Assembly (NCBI RefSeq): GCF_022458985.1
Contig: NC_061789.1
Location: 12,306,175-12,370,174, forward strand
Reading direction: 5' to 3'
DNA: 64,000 nt
Source: Mugil cephalus
Lineage: Eukaryota > Chordata > Actinopteri > Mugiliformes > Mugilidae
Part shown: piece by piece, positions 10,601 to 22,215 of the stretch
Layout of the letters: every line of letters starts with the position of its first letter
Position numbering within the stretch: position 1 is the stretch's first letter
Notes under the pieces: generated by a model
What the model was told of the DNA's origin: nothing
Database searches by the model: none
What the model saw: only the letters and a program-made list of their open reading frames with translations
Translations under genes and position numbers: made by a program

Positions 10601-13600
10601 CTCTGCAGACTGCACACAACGACACACAAACATGTCTTAGTTCAACCGTTGTTCCCCTTCATGTTTTCCCCGTCACGTGTCTGCCATGCTGCTCACCCTC
10701 AGGTAGGCGGTGTGATTGACACAGGCCACGCCCACCTCCCTCTGTACCACCAGTGTCGTCGCCTCTTGCGGCAGATTGGTCGACAGCAGCAGTGTCCGTC
10801 GCGCCATTGGCTGCTTCATCTTGTCCAGCTGTAGCTCAACCCCGAGTTCTAGTTCAGCCAACCAGCCGACAAGAAAAATTAGGGAACTAACAATAAGTCA
10901 ACTATAAACTTCTTCTTCACCTGAGGGCCCTACCTGTCTCCTGGGGAATTCTGAAACCGGACACGTGGACACACATCTGAATAATAAAACTGAGGGAAAA
11001 GAACAAAAGTCACTAAGTCCGACATTCACAACTTTATTAAATAATTTGTTGTAATTTTTATAACTAAGCTAACGACATTCACCAATACACATCCAACTCA
11101 ACAACCTCTTACACACTCTGGAAAACACTTCCTTTAAACTTATTAAGAACCTTAACACAAGTCCCTGAAAACTGTTCCCAAAACACACACATAGTGTTCA
11201 CTCAAAGGATAGAAAAAGAACCTTCTGTGTTTATGAGCTAATCTAAAAGGATAAGGAAGTTGAACTCATGTATGTACGATGTGAAATTTAAGCACCAGGA
11301 AACAGGTGTGTTTCCTTGACGACACTGTTTTACATCTGGATTCAGGAAGTCTGGCAGCAGAGTCAGAGAGACTGTGGACCGGATCACGGCCTGCGACCTG
11401 AAAACACAAAGTCAACATGCTAATCAACTCAAACGTGACAGTAGAATAGTAGAAGTGCCTCGACATCTGACAGACGATCAGATTTCTTTAGACTTCATTA
11501 TTTCGCACCTGTAGACGAAAGCTCGGTCTATAGCCCACGCTCCAACAATCAGATCTATGAACACATACCAGGTGACAGTAATCACTGATTGTTCCTTCAA
11601 TGGCCTGCATTAACGAGTGACCCCCCCAACTTACCTGGGTATCCGTTCTCGTCAATGTCAACACCTGACCTCAAAGTAAAACCAAATGCTGCTCTGCTGT
11701 TGGGCAATGGGCTGTTGATCACCTGGGAAGGCGTGGCAGATAGGCCATTCGGGTTACCCAGGTAGATGAACACCTGGCCTCGTCCATTCTCCCCAGACCA
11801 GGGGGCGCCAACAGCCACATCTGTGGAGAGAAAGGTTCATCCTTATATGCTCCTGAGAGTCATCGGCAGCGATTTTAGCTAATGCTATGTTAGCTAATCC
11901 GTGCAGCCGCACGGAAAGGGAGAAGTTTTTGTTTAAGGACACTTGAACACGACACCCTGTTGCAAGTGCTGCATTCAACGTTAGCTGTTAGCACTGAATT
12001 ATCTTCAGACAGCTTTCTTAATGCTAACTGTTGCTATTTCACAAGACAAGCTAATAACATGTCAGCCATTTAGCAACACCGTGTTCCCTAACATTTGAAG
12101 GCTGTTCATGGTTACCTTGGTAACCGTCCATGTCCAGATCACCCAGCACAGCGATGGCCGAACCAAAGCGGCCATAGAGGGAGGGGCCAAGAAGTGATTG
12201 GTCGGGCTGTGAGGAGAAGGATGCGTGTCTTTTCTGCAGGTACAGGACCACCTGGACAAATGACAAAACACGACCAACATTAAACAGATGGACAGTAGAA
12301 AAACATCCTCAGTTCCTTCAGCAAGTGCCTATACAGACGTAGTACCAACACACGGGGAGACTGAAATTTACCCCCCAGAACTGAGGTTCACTGTAGGTGT
12401 ATCAATAACCACATGTTCAAGAACAGACTTGTACAGACAGGTCTAAAGTCTAACACAAATGTTATAGAAACAGATTCGACTTTGTATTTGATTCATCAGG
12501 AAAAAAAAAAAACACAGCAGGGGTGTTCAGACCTGTCCTCTCTCCTGCAGCTGCTCCTTCACTCTGTCCATGAAAAGAGGGGCCCCAACCAGGACGTCCT
12601 CCAAACTACACACAGACACATGTTTTACTTATGAACCAGAAACAATGAATCATTCTCATGTCAGACAACAATCTTCTTTTGTTCCCACCCATCACTGTTG
12701 ACGTCGGCCACGGCCACACTGTGTCCAAAGTAAGACGCCACCTACAGGAGACAGATTCAGAGGGTTCGTCCAAACCAGTAACGGCGTTTTCACAAGAGCT
12801 AAGGTTTGAATTTTCACCTGAGTCCCAAAGAATGTGTGGTAAACTCTCAGCGATCCAATGCTTCTGCCGCTGTAGATCTTCACCTGTTAACGCACACGAA
12901 CGGTTCAGCAGAGTAAAAACCTCATAATATGTATATATGTAATATATACTTTCAAATTAAATAAAGAGTCACATGTGAACCAATAAACTTACTGTTCCTG
13001 CTGTGTTTCTATCATTTGGGACACCAACAAGGAAATCTGGAACAGATAATTAATAAAGTATTATATTATATTATATTATATTATATTATATTATATTATA
13101 TTATATTATATTATATTATATTATATTATATTATATTATATTATATTATATTATATTATATTATAAACCTGGTGTGGAATCTCCAGTCAGCAGACCACTG
13201 GCCACAGAGTAACCTGACACACACACACAACTACATTTAGTTTTTGTCAGATTTTGTCAGAAATGATCAATACCAACAACAAAGCTGCACCTTTAGAGTG
13301 ATAGCATCTGCTTACTAATAGAAGTGTGATGAATGAATGCGTGTCTGTGTTAGTGTTGGCCCAAACAACACATGGTGAGTGTGTGATTCTGAGACAAAAG
13401 CTCTAGTAAGCTCCAACACAGGTTGGCACAGGTCAGGATAAAAGCCTTCCTCTGCTTTACTCACCATGGTAAACGTCGTAACCGTTGTAATTACCGTAAA
13501 TCTCATCCGACTGGCTGGTCCCTGCTACATACTGGATGGGAGTGTGGCCCTGCTCATTGTTGATGATGTCACTTATGCCCACTGTTATGACCTGACCTGA

Positions 13601-15004
13601 AATCAGAGGTGATGTTAGCAGATTTTTGCTGGAGCTCAATTGACTTTTAATGGAACAGATCAAATTTCAGCCACCACTCGCTATTAATTTCAGCTTCATA
13701 CTAGTGTAGCTACAGTCAGTGACCAACAGGTGTCTTCCTCACCCTGGAAAAAGAAGCTTCCTGGAGCTCCTAGCACAAACCGACCTTCCTACAATACACA
13801 GAAACATGAAGCTTTAGTTAATGTTACAATTATCGGCCTGTGCGTCCAAAAAACTAGGGCAACTGGACTTGTTTGATTTTGTTTGATGCCTAAGTAGTGT
13901 CTTCAGTTCTTAGTTCCTAGACATCTGCGGGAGGTGTCCATCACATAACTGGGCTAAAGACCACTTGGATGAGAGGTGAAACGTGTTCGTTGTTTTGAAT
14001 ATCAGGCTCGAACACAGGTGTGACCCCGCCCACCTCACCTTGGTGATGTCAGCGCTGAAGCCAACCTCACAGTAGCGCTGGTCGTTTCCTAGACAACGAG
14101 AGAGAGCGAGAGATATGGCTCTGCAACAGGAAATAGGGCTAGTGACGCTGCATGTGACCGTCTTACTGTTCCTCATGAGTTTGTAGTCATTGTCCATCAA
14201 GACTCCTCTGCAGGGGGAGAAGTAGGTGGAGTTTCCTGTCTTGTGGTCCAATAGGAGACAGTTCCCCACAGGTGTTTTCCCTGACTCCGCCCCTCCTCTC
14301 TGAACGTTCCAATGGAAGAGCGGTGCACATGCCTGACAGATAGACGTGTTACAGATGGGACTCCACTTATTAACACTTGTTAATGTAGTTGCTGTATGGA
14401 GTGGCGCTGCCTGTAGAGGGCACGCAGGGAGCTCACCAGTAAGTGTGTGTTGTTGACTGATCGAACTGACGCACCAAACCACTGTTTACTCTTAAAGGTG
14501 TGAATTAACAGACCTGAGTTGATGTAGTTCTCATCACCTGCAACAGGTGCAACACACACAACCTTTAACTTTCTGACCCCACAAACGATACAAGGTTTTC
14601 TTTAACCTCTCTTTTCTTTAATCAGTAAATTTACCTTTAAGGTCAAACTCAACGATGTTACAGTCCCCGCCTCCAGGTGACCAGGGGCAGAGGAACACGC
14701 CGCCTCCCTCCATCACTCCAGATTGGCTGGTGTTGGCTTTGGGAGCTCCAATGACAACATAGGACCTGCAGAGCGTCCATATCAAAAAGAACATATCAAA
14801 CCAGTGAGGAACCGGACACCTAAGTCATCTGTGGTCAGCTTCCGAGTCATTTTGTTTCACTTACTTGTCGATGACCTGAAAGTCGACAGAGAATCCAAAG
14901 AGGCTTCCTGTCGGCCCGCTGAACATCACAGCCTCCTCCAGCAGGTTAAGACACACACACAAATTCACACACAGCACTGCACACACACGCCTGAACATAC
15001 ACAT
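6810..15004 (-). CDS. itga2b: Integrin alpha-IIb-like subunit, full coding region
   Basis: I rebuilt 32 coding exons whose phases all agree, giving 3135 nt and 1044 aa (human alpha-IIb has 1039). Alpha-IIb pairs with integrin beta-3 as the fibrinogen receptor of platelets; in fish it marks thrombocytes. In order: a signal peptide with mature start near LNLLEEAVMFSG; a seven-blade FG-GAP propeller without an I domain; thigh and calf domains; one membrane helix; and a short tail with GFFRR. Alpha-IIb rather than alpha-V, -5 or -8 is indicated by GGGVFLCPW, KTPVGNCLL, LYGRFGSAIAVLGDLD and LGVELQLDK. Exons are listed in the next three entries. I see no R-x-K/R-R processing site in the calf-2 region, where family members are cut into heavy and light chains. 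Confidence 0.88.
7607..7652. repeat. (AC)n microsatellite in itga2b intron 30
   Basis: A pure AC/GT dinucleotide run of 23 units. On the transcribed strand it is (GT)n and ends about ten bases before the acceptor of exon 31. Confidence 0.97.
7709..11397 (-). other. itga2b: itga2b exons 16-30: thigh and calf domains
   Basis: Exons: 11296-11397, 10934-10989, 10697-10848, 10496-10609, 10202-10269, 9892-10027, 9720-9812, 9458-9511, 9161-9240, 8840-8920, 8656-8761, 8291-8446, 8103-8189, 7887-8006, 7709-7810. Landmarks are TPVSCF..IQMCV and RDKLSPIFISVNISL (thigh), ILDCGEDNICVPDL (genu/calf-1 start), NDGEGAYETEL, KENQT..ICDLGNPMRRG and EVGPLVEHVYELRNQGPS (calf-2). Exon 26 uses the distal acceptor at 8762-8763, since the nearer CAG would cause a stop. 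Exon 28 (LVGNSSDV to QTVHM), where the convertase site would be expected, has only isolated Arg residues. Confidence 0.85.
11509..15004 (-). other. itga2b: itga2b exons 1-15: signal peptide and beta-propeller
   Basis: Exons: 14865-15004, 14635-14765, 14437-14537, 14167-14332, 14039-14088, 13743-13788, 13465-13596, 13169-13213, 12993-13036, 12818-12883, 12689-12741, 12533-12605, 12116-12251, 11635-11820, 11509-11554. The Met at 15004 precedes a Cys/Leu/Val-rich hydrophobic signal; a second Met at 14998 is possible. Calcium-loop motifs of late blades are clear: DVNSDGLED, DLDMDGYQD and DIDENGYPD. The blade-4 loop (GLLTGDSTPD) has lost acidic positions. The FG-GAP cores IGAPKA, LGAPGS, VGVPND, VGAPLF and VGAPWS mark successive blades. 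Exon 3 reads straight through an internal GT, because the continuation TFKSKQWFGASVRS matches the family. Confidence 0.87.
13060..13165. repeat. (ATTAT)n pentanucleotide microsatellite in itga2b intron 8
   Basis: About 21 uninterrupted copies of a 5-bp unit (ATTAT; TTATA in another register). It fills 106 of the 131 bp between exon 8 (13169-13213) and exon 9 (12993-13036) and begins two bases from the donor GT at 13167-13168. Confidence 0.97.
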
Positions 15005-15131
15005 CACACCTGTCTGTTTTCTTTCTGTTTGTCTCACTGAGTTACTGACTGACTGACTGACTGACTGACTGCGAGAAGACTGAAGTAAGTGTGTTTCATC
15101 CTTATTCCTCCAGTTCATAAACCCTCCTCCA

Positions 15132-15163
<32 letters not shown>

Positions 15164-16788
15164 CATTTGACAGTTGATTGTTGGCCAATCAAGTCAGTCT
15201 GACCACACTGAGCCGCTGTTTCCTGGTGATAGGAACTAAAAATAAAGGCCTGTTTTATTTTGTACTTGTCTTTGTGTTTGGGCTGCATTCAGGAACATCC
15301 TGAGGAGCATTTGAATTCACCACAAGCGTTTTTTTTTAATTGTTCAGTTAAATGTTAATAATGTACTTGTTCGTATGTTCGCAAAGTTTGTGTTCTCAAA
15401 AACCTCATCACATTATATATCACTGGACCAAGTTTGCGCAATAAAGTGTGATAATAGCTAATAGTTGACACAGTGTTAGTGTTATTTTGTATAGAATCCA
15501 GTAAAATTTTCAAACAGATGAAGACATGTCCCAAATTGTACAGAATAATGAGAGTGTTCAATCTTTTTCTTTGTCAAGGTTAAGATTCAAGTTTAATGAG
15601 ATTGTTCCGCAAACAACGGAAAGCATACACTCGTTCCAATAACTGACAAATCTCCTCAGTCTTTAAAGACTCTCTAAACTAGACATGAGAGCAGTCCATC
15701 AAACACATGACAGCTGTAAATAGTCAACGTTGTAGTTCATTTAGAGGTTCATCATCAAAGTTTTATTCTAACTGACTTCAGTACTTTTACACTCATCGCT
15801 TTTCTCATGATAAACACTGTTTGTATGAAACCAAGCCCAGCATTAAAAGGTCCAGTCCATCTTGCACCTCTCTGTTGCGATTAGCGTCTTCTCTGTGTCC
15901 ACTCTGGCTATGTGTCAGGACATGCTAAAATAGCAGCTATCAAGCATCATGCAGGGTGTTACATACAGTCGTAGATAAGTGAAGGAGGAAACATCTGGGC
16001 TGCAGTGAGGTGTTGCAAGATAGGGAGAGTGCTTCCTCTGTGACAGCGTGACTCACTTTGACTTTCCAAAGTAAAGAAATAAAACTCAACAAATACGCGG
16101 AGAGGCGACAATTTTAATTAAACTGCCGTCCTCCTGCTTGTTTTAACAATTTATGTGTTCTTTTGTAGTGGATTTCACCGTAACTCTTGCTCCAACCCTA
16201 GGGTTAGGCTTAGGGTTAGGGTTATAGATATCGTCAGACTGACACTTTCTGGAAGGTAAGCAGTAATAAATAAAGTAACAGCACTTGTTCTTGGTTCTCT
16301 AATGCAATTAACATATTTTAACATAACAGACATTTCACTGAAACATAAACTGAAGTTAAATGTTCTGAAATAAACATTTTAGTTATGTCAGAACAGAAGA
16401 GATACAGTAAAGATTTTGATAATCCAGACCCCTCCCTTAATAAATTGTAGTAATATGGAATCATAACCTGGAACGAAGTTCCCACTAACAAAATATTTTG
16501 AGGCAGAAAGTCGGTCTGGATTCTGTCCTCTGGCAAAGATCTGCCAAGCCATTCAAATAGTTTGGGAGGGCATTAAGCGGTGATGGTCAGAAGAGTAACA
16601 GTGACACTGTGGTACTCATTGTCTGAGAGATGTTGTGTTGGATTAGTTTACGAGTAAATGGCTGTCATCAGAAAGGAGTTCAGAGTCAGCGGACACTGTT
16701 TTAAAAGATACTAGCAGCGAAATAACTTCAAGGGATGAATATTTCACAGTGATTAAGGAATTTGTCAAGAATGTCATGTTCAGTGTCA
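15005..16788. other. itga2b 5' flank and spacer to the aquaporin gene
   Basis: No coding region is supported. Close to the itga2b start there is a (GACT)n run at 15044-15072 and a (TG)n run at 15136-15164, in the probable 5' UTR or promoter. A telomere-like GGGTTA stretch lies at 16199-16223. The rest is AT-rich and unremarkable. Confidence 0.5.
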
Positions 16789-16794
16789 TTTATT
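16789..16794 (-). terminator. Candidate polyadenylation signal of the aquaporin gene
   Basis: TTTATT here reads AATAAA on the minus strand, about 160 nt past the aquaporin stop codon. Confidence 0.45.
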
Positions 16795-16950
16795 CTGTTT
16801 CTCTGGACTCTTGATTGGTTGCAGGACTAATTGTTCACAGAGGTAGCTTTAGTTGACACATGCCTCATAATGAATTCCCAATGGGGTCTTACCCGAGTCA
16901 CATTCTGTCTGACTCAGAATTGATTCTGCTACGCCAGGCTAATGGAGTCC

Positions 16951-18080
16951 TTAATTTGGGTGTGACAGCGACACCTGCTGCTGCTTTTCTGTCAGCACAT
17001 ATAGCTGTGTTAGTTCAGCCAACCAGTCTCTGGGACGATGCCAGCGCGGCCGTAGTAACAAGTCGTTCATGAAAGTGGCAAGACACGCCCCCAGACCAGG
17101 CCCTGCCCAGAACACCTGCAGGAAAACCAGCAAATCACAGCTCAGTCTAAAGGCGACTTTGTGTGTGTGTGAGTTTGTGAGTGTGTGTGTCTAACCCAGT
17201 GGTTGCTGAAGTTGTGTGTGATAGCAGCCGGACCAAAGGACCGGGCCGGATTCATCCCACAGCCTGTCACATTCACCTGAATGACAACACACAGGTATGT
17301 GGTCAGTACTGTGTAAGATTACATATGTATATGAAAAAAAAAAGGTACTTACAGCCACCATGTGACCTAGACTGACGGCCAGGCCGACCAACAGAGGAGA
17401 CACTACAGCCGGCAGGGGAATGTCAATGGTCGCCAGGACAACCAGAACCAGCTGGAAGGTCACTAACGTTTCCAAGGCAACTGCCTGGTGAAGCTGGACA
17501 CCTGAGGACACCTAGACAGGAACAACAACAAAAACTGCTCTGTTTGGTCATGAGGATTCTCAGGTGGAGTGTTTAGAGCAGAACTCACCTGGTTAAGAGC
17601 TGGTGTCAAGTCTCCAATCAGTCCCAGCAGCACGGCTGCAGAAGCCATGCCCCCTAACAGCTGGCTAAATATAATTAGCGCTGCCTTCCACAAACGGAGC
17701 CTCAGGCTGAGGACCATTGCTAGGGTAACTGCCGGGTTCAGATGAGCTCCTCCGCCCACACAAACAATTGACATGGCAACAGACAGACCAAAGACCAGTG
17801 CCACCTGCAGGGGACACAAAAATGAAACAGGTGCAAGTCCAGACTGGTGCACACCTGCAGACAGGTGGCTCTGGTTGGGAGCAGACCTCAGATTTAGTCC
17901 TGGTCTTCCAGTGATAGGCAGCACCAAGACAGCTGATAGGCTAGTGGACAGGAAGAGGACTGTGCCTATGAATTCCAGCAGGAAGAGATGAGCGCTGGTA
18001 ACAACGTCTCTCAGGACAAGACACAGGCCACGAGGGATGATCATCATCGCTATCAGCAATCTGCAGCACATCGGAAACAC
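16951..18080 (-). CDS. Classical water-channel aquaporin
   Basis: Aquaporins are six-helix plasma-membrane water pores. Exons (all phase 0): 17589-18080, 17353-17511, 17196-17276, 16951-17115, giving 298 aa from the first Met. The four-exon plan with an 81-nt third exon is that of the classical AQP0/1/2/4/5/6 group. Both pore motifs are present: [14 protein letters not shown] (first NPA) and [13 protein letters not shown] (second NPA), with the filter Arg after NPA and a helix-5 His in VSLGHMVAV. The second NPA context resembles AQP2/AQP5-type channels. Loop A between helices 1 and 2 is long (about 35 residues, with an N-Q-S sequon). Start choice is uncertain: Mets at 18080, 18071, 18047 and 18044 all precede IIPRGLCL. 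It could be one of the teleost-specific classical aquaporins, but I cannot assign the number. Confidence 0.85.
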
Positions 18081-19468
18081 CTAAAGCTTTAAGGCTGGCA
18101 ACCGGTAATTAATTCAGTCAGTTACGTCTCATGACTTCACCGTACTGATCTGCTGTATCAAATCATATAGTGGCTAGGAGTAGCTGGATATGAAACACCA
18201 GGACACGGTCTACAACCAAAAAGCATGACATACCTGTAAGTCCCAGGGAGGCCACTCAGATCACAGGTGTACTGGCCAGGTTAAAGATAAACCAGTGTCC
18301 AAGTCAGTCCTCCTCAGTCTTTTATAAAGATGAGATGACGTACAGGTGGGTGGTCTTCGCACACTGACGCTCTGTATGAGGAGTTGAAGTCGGCACACCT
18401 TTTCTCTCCTACACTCATCTTCGTCTTTGGCAGACACCCGATACATGATTTAGAAAACAAATTATGGTAAGTATAGTCCGAACATGTTAAGGAACAGTCA
18501 AATAATATGAAAGCAAAATGTGAGTAAATAAGGATCAATAATGCTCTATTCAATATCCAATAAACATTTTTTGTTCACTATTGAGCGGCATATGTTTGAA
18601 ATGGATGGGAGGCTGTAAAGTATCAATAGTAACTCAAAGCTTTGTTTGTTCATGCAAAGGAGCTTTCCTACATTATACATGGTTTGTATTTATTTTCTCA
18701 ATCAAGCAGCGTATTTTCACTGAAGTATGTAAGTACAGGTGTGTGTTAGCCTTCAGTCTGGTGGTACAGAGAAGCTTCACGCAGGTCAGTAACATTCACC
18801 GTCCTTCACGCTGCAATCTGAGAGCTGTGTAACACATTCAGCTCTCTGATTGGCTGACACCTCGCTGCTCTGACATTTAAGGGCGAAAAATAACAGCAGC
18901 GAAAAGTGACAAAAATCTCAGGAAGTCACCTCAATCCCTTCGTTTATCCCTCCATTAGCGTGTTCTCACGTTTCTGGGCTGCACAGGGATTTCTTCTTTT
19001 GCACGTCCTGAGCGACCTTCAGGCAGAAATCTAGAGTCACATAATACTGAAGGAAGCGGGACCATGGACAAGCTGTTATAGGATTCCCCTGTTTGCCAGT
19101 ATTCATTCTCTGCTGTACTTCTTGGTTGAACGTGTCCTCGTAAAAAAAACAAAAACAAAAAAAAAAAAACAGACCGAAAACCAGGTAGCCACTCATGACC
19201 CCTCAGAACAAACCTTTCATTTGTCCTCTGTGTTGCTGAGTTTGGATCTTACAGCACAGCACATGGACATTCATGTACGTCGAAGTGGTTCGTCTTTCAG
19301 CAGTGTGTAACACTATATGCATGTATGCTATGCCCACTGTCACAGTCATTATCTCTGTCACTGGAAACACAGTGCAGCCACTGTAGACATGACCTTGGGT
19401 TTGTTCAACAGTACAATCGAACCAGAGACGCCAACAGATTCCTGTCAGTGAGTGTTGGTGTGTCTATG

Positions 19469-19469
<1 letters not shown>
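18081..19469. other. Aquaporin 5' flank, no gene seen
   Basis: This lies upstream of the aquaporin start on the minus strand. I see no exon with splice sites and protein similarity. It contains short A-rich tracts (19141-19170) and is otherwise unique-looking. Confidence 0.4.

Positions 19470-19507
<38 letters not shown>
19470..19507. repeat. (CA)n microsatellite
   Basis: An uninterrupted CA dinucleotide run directly beside a copy of the dispersed repeat at 19508-19680. Confidence 0.97.
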
Positions 19508-19513
<6 letters not shown>

Positions 19514-19680
19514 ACGGCTATCTTTGTGAGGACATTCATAGACATAATGCATTCTCGAGCCCCTTACCCTAACCCTAATCATTTCCACTACTTTGGTTGC
19601 CTAACCCTAAGCTAACAGCCTAAGTAAGTAAGGACCAGGCAAAATGTCCTCACTTAGCACGAATGGCCTCACTCCAGTGG
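19508..19680 (+). repeat. Dispersed repeat with TAATGCATT core and CCCTAA units
   Basis: Contains CTATCTTTGTGAGGACATTC, a TAATGCATT core, a short CCCTAACCCTAA stretch and AAAATGTCCTCACTT near its end. Diverged copies occur at 27344-27398 joined with 28878-28998, and at 34692-34830; a related end is found at 54386-54458. Each of the first three starts beside a CA run. The family name is not known to me. Confidence 0.6.
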
Positions 19681-20779
19681 CGTAAATCTCAAACTGGAGT
19701 ATCTGTTGCTATTTTTAAATACATCCTCACTTGCCAGTTCATTCAGTACTCTAGTGAAAACAAATGCATACTGATATAACAGTCCTGCACTAGCTCCTTG
19801 GCTGATATAATGTTCGGTTTATGTAGAAAACAACATAATAAACTGGTGAAACTGGTTTGAATTGAATACAAATGTTTTTATTTTGTTAAATATCCTATCC
19901 AGAGACTAAAATAGGGTGGTCAAAACAATAGAAACGCTTGTTGGTACAACACGATATCACTGAAAACTTATGCTGAATACATAAATTTTACATAACAGTA
20001 CATGACTGTTATGGTAAAATGGATTTGTTTTGGTTAGTATACCTAATGAACTGGCAAGAGAGTGCATATATGTTACCACAACACAGCTCCCTGCGCTCAA
20101 GGGAGAAATGTGAAGATGGAGCAGATGGATCAGGGGTTCTTAGAAAGAGTGAGGAATTATTTAGTGGATGGTTCAATTCTATTCAAAGTAAATTTAATGT
20201 ACTTCTAACATAAGTTGAAGCCCTATTGTTCACATTTAACCTGAGACAATTATGACCCAGACTAAGAATTCCTTCGTACAAAGTGTCTGCACCAAATCTT
20301 AAAATACAGGTCTATCGAGAGTGTATAAATAGCCCATGTTTTATGAATAAATGTATGATTTACCCTTAATAAACGTGGGAAGGGGAGCGAGAGTGAATTC
20401 TTTGAAATTTTACAACATTCATCTCCTGTTTTATATAAGACATAAAAACATAAAAGGTATAATGAGCCGGGACGCTGATAAAATGTCAGACGCATGGGAA
20501 ACAGACAGTCTTGCAGGCCCTGCGGTCATTCGAATGACATTTTCTGGCTGCCGTCCTGCCTGCAACTTGATGTCGAAGTGAAGACCCACAGATAGCACAG
20601 GGTTTTTTTGTCTTTCAACAACAAGGTCTGCCTTGCTGCCTGCTCCTCTCCATCAGAGTCATTTTCACCACGTTGTCTTCCTGATCTGATGCATCTTCCT
20701 TCAAATTCCTATCAACCTTGTCAACAATATGTAATGCTCGAGAGATCTTTCCTGTACTTACAGGTAAAACAAACATAGA

Positions 20780-21210
20780 GCTGACTTGCATACCCACTGC
20801 TGCTCTGTTTTCATTAAAGTTTTTCATTAAATAAAAGCGATATTTCTGAAATTTCAATAAATTACAATTGTGCTTTGTACGTGTTTCCACTGAAAGGTGT
20901 TTTGTAAAGGAGCTGTAACTCATCAGTAAGTAGTAATCATCTCGCGATATCCCTTAATTCTCTTAAACTCTCGTCATGCAAGACTTCACTTTGATGACCT
21001 TCTGCATTTTGACACTGGTGACGGGGGAAATGCGGGAAAAAAAGTGTTTCCATTATACTTTTGCGATAAACTTTTATATTGACACGTCTGAAGAACCACC
21101 TCATGAGAGCATAAAAATGTCGATGTGCCTAAATATTTAAGAGGTTTTTGAAATGTAGGTATATCCATTTGTTTTATTGCGATATTTATGTTTTGCGCAT
21201 TTATAGGGGT
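20780..21210 (+). repeat. Dispersed element, copy A (inverted relative to 28225-28640)
   Basis: Matches the reverse complement of 28225-28640 over about 400 bp. Shared blocks include AAGCGATATTTCTGAAATTT, TTTGTACGTGTTTC, CTCTTAAACTCTC, GCGATAAACTT, AACCACCTCATG, ATAAAAATGT and TTATTGCGATATTTA. No coding capacity is visible. The AATGGAAACACC-type ends resemble fish DNA-transposon MITEs, but the superfamily is not established. Confidence 0.6.
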
Positions 21211-21214
21211 ACTG

Positions 21215-21480
21215 GAAACTCACACTCCACTCATATCGAAAATACTGGGATTTTCAGACTTGGGTCAACCCGCCTTTGGTGTGCTTTCACTTTGCCAGCA
21301 GTCTGATCTCCTGCTATGAGAGCTGCAATCCTCTTTTTTTCCTCCCTCTCATACGCCATCGCATTGACAACGTCATCATTACGCATTTAAGTGCGCCAAA
21401 TCTCCTCTTCTCCACAGATGCAGAGCAGCTGGCGGATCTCAGTCTTGCCAGTGCGCTGCCATGATCGATAAAAAAGTGTA
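21215..21480 (+). repeat. Dispersed repeat, copy 1 (partner at 45835-46115)
   Basis: Shares with 45835-46115 a start near ATTTTCAGAC..GGG..GACCCGC and an end of AATCTCCTCTTCT(C/A)C..CAGATGCAGAGCAGCT..C.GATCTCA.AGTCTTGCCAGTGCG. The middle is diverged or deleted. No protein is encoded. Confidence 0.5.
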
Positions 21481-22092
21481 CCATATCGCTTTACAAGCTG
21501 TATACCAACACAGCCATGTGTGCAGTTCACTTTCATGGACACTAATTCACCTTGCCATGTCATGTCAATTAAAGATCATGCAACAACACATTTGATTTGT
21601 TTGACTGAAAAAACTGACAAAAAATTTCTGCCTTTCAGAGATCGTTCTTTTTAGGAATAGACCAAACTTTTCTTTCAAACCCTGGAGCTTCTACAATGAC
21701 ACAGTGTGACAGGCCGTCGAGTGACAAAATCAGAATGTGACAGGCATGAACATCAACATCATCATGAAAATTAGTGGGTCGGCACGGCATTCCTGTTCAT
21801 GTTGAAGCCGAGCCAAGGCAATGACATGCCGGGTCATTTGGCCCAGGTTTTTCGTAGGATGTGAAAGGGGCTTCAGCAAGTTAGAATGAAATGAAACCTA
21901 AAACAGGAGCTATCAACACCCCTAAACTAAATGTTTCTATGGCAATAGTCTCAATGCATAGGTGAATATTACAGGTATTAAACAACAAAAATCAAATTCA
22001 CAGATTTAATCACAGATTAAAATGCTTTTATAACTAGATGCAAACTGTGAGACTGTCAGCAACCTGATTTTCCCACACAGAGTGGGACACAA
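21481..22092. other. Intergenic, no gene seen
   Basis: AT-rich sequence with a GC-richer patch at 21775-21870 (GGGTCGGCACGGCATTCC type), probably another repeat fragment. No exon is supported. Confidence 0.35.
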
Positions 22093-22215
22093 ATGATTTT
22101 CTGTAATCGCTTGTCCTCTGGGGCGTGGGGGGGAGCTGGAGCCTATCCCAGCTGTCATTGGACGAGAGGCGGGGAATACCCTGGACAGGTCGTCAGTCTG
22201 TCACAGGACTACCAT
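22093..22215 (+). repeat. Fragment of a common fish interspersed repeat
   Basis: The segment around GGAGCTGGAGCCTATCCCAG and CCCTGGACAGGTCGTCAGTC is one I recognise as a high-copy sequence in many teleost genomes. It is only about 120 bp, with no flanking structure to classify it. Confidence 0.5.

Noticed and set aside
17818-17870. A 50-nt intron in aquaporin exon 1
   Set aside because: Too short for a normal intron, and no donor of the right phase is available; read-through keeps the LQVALVFG motif.
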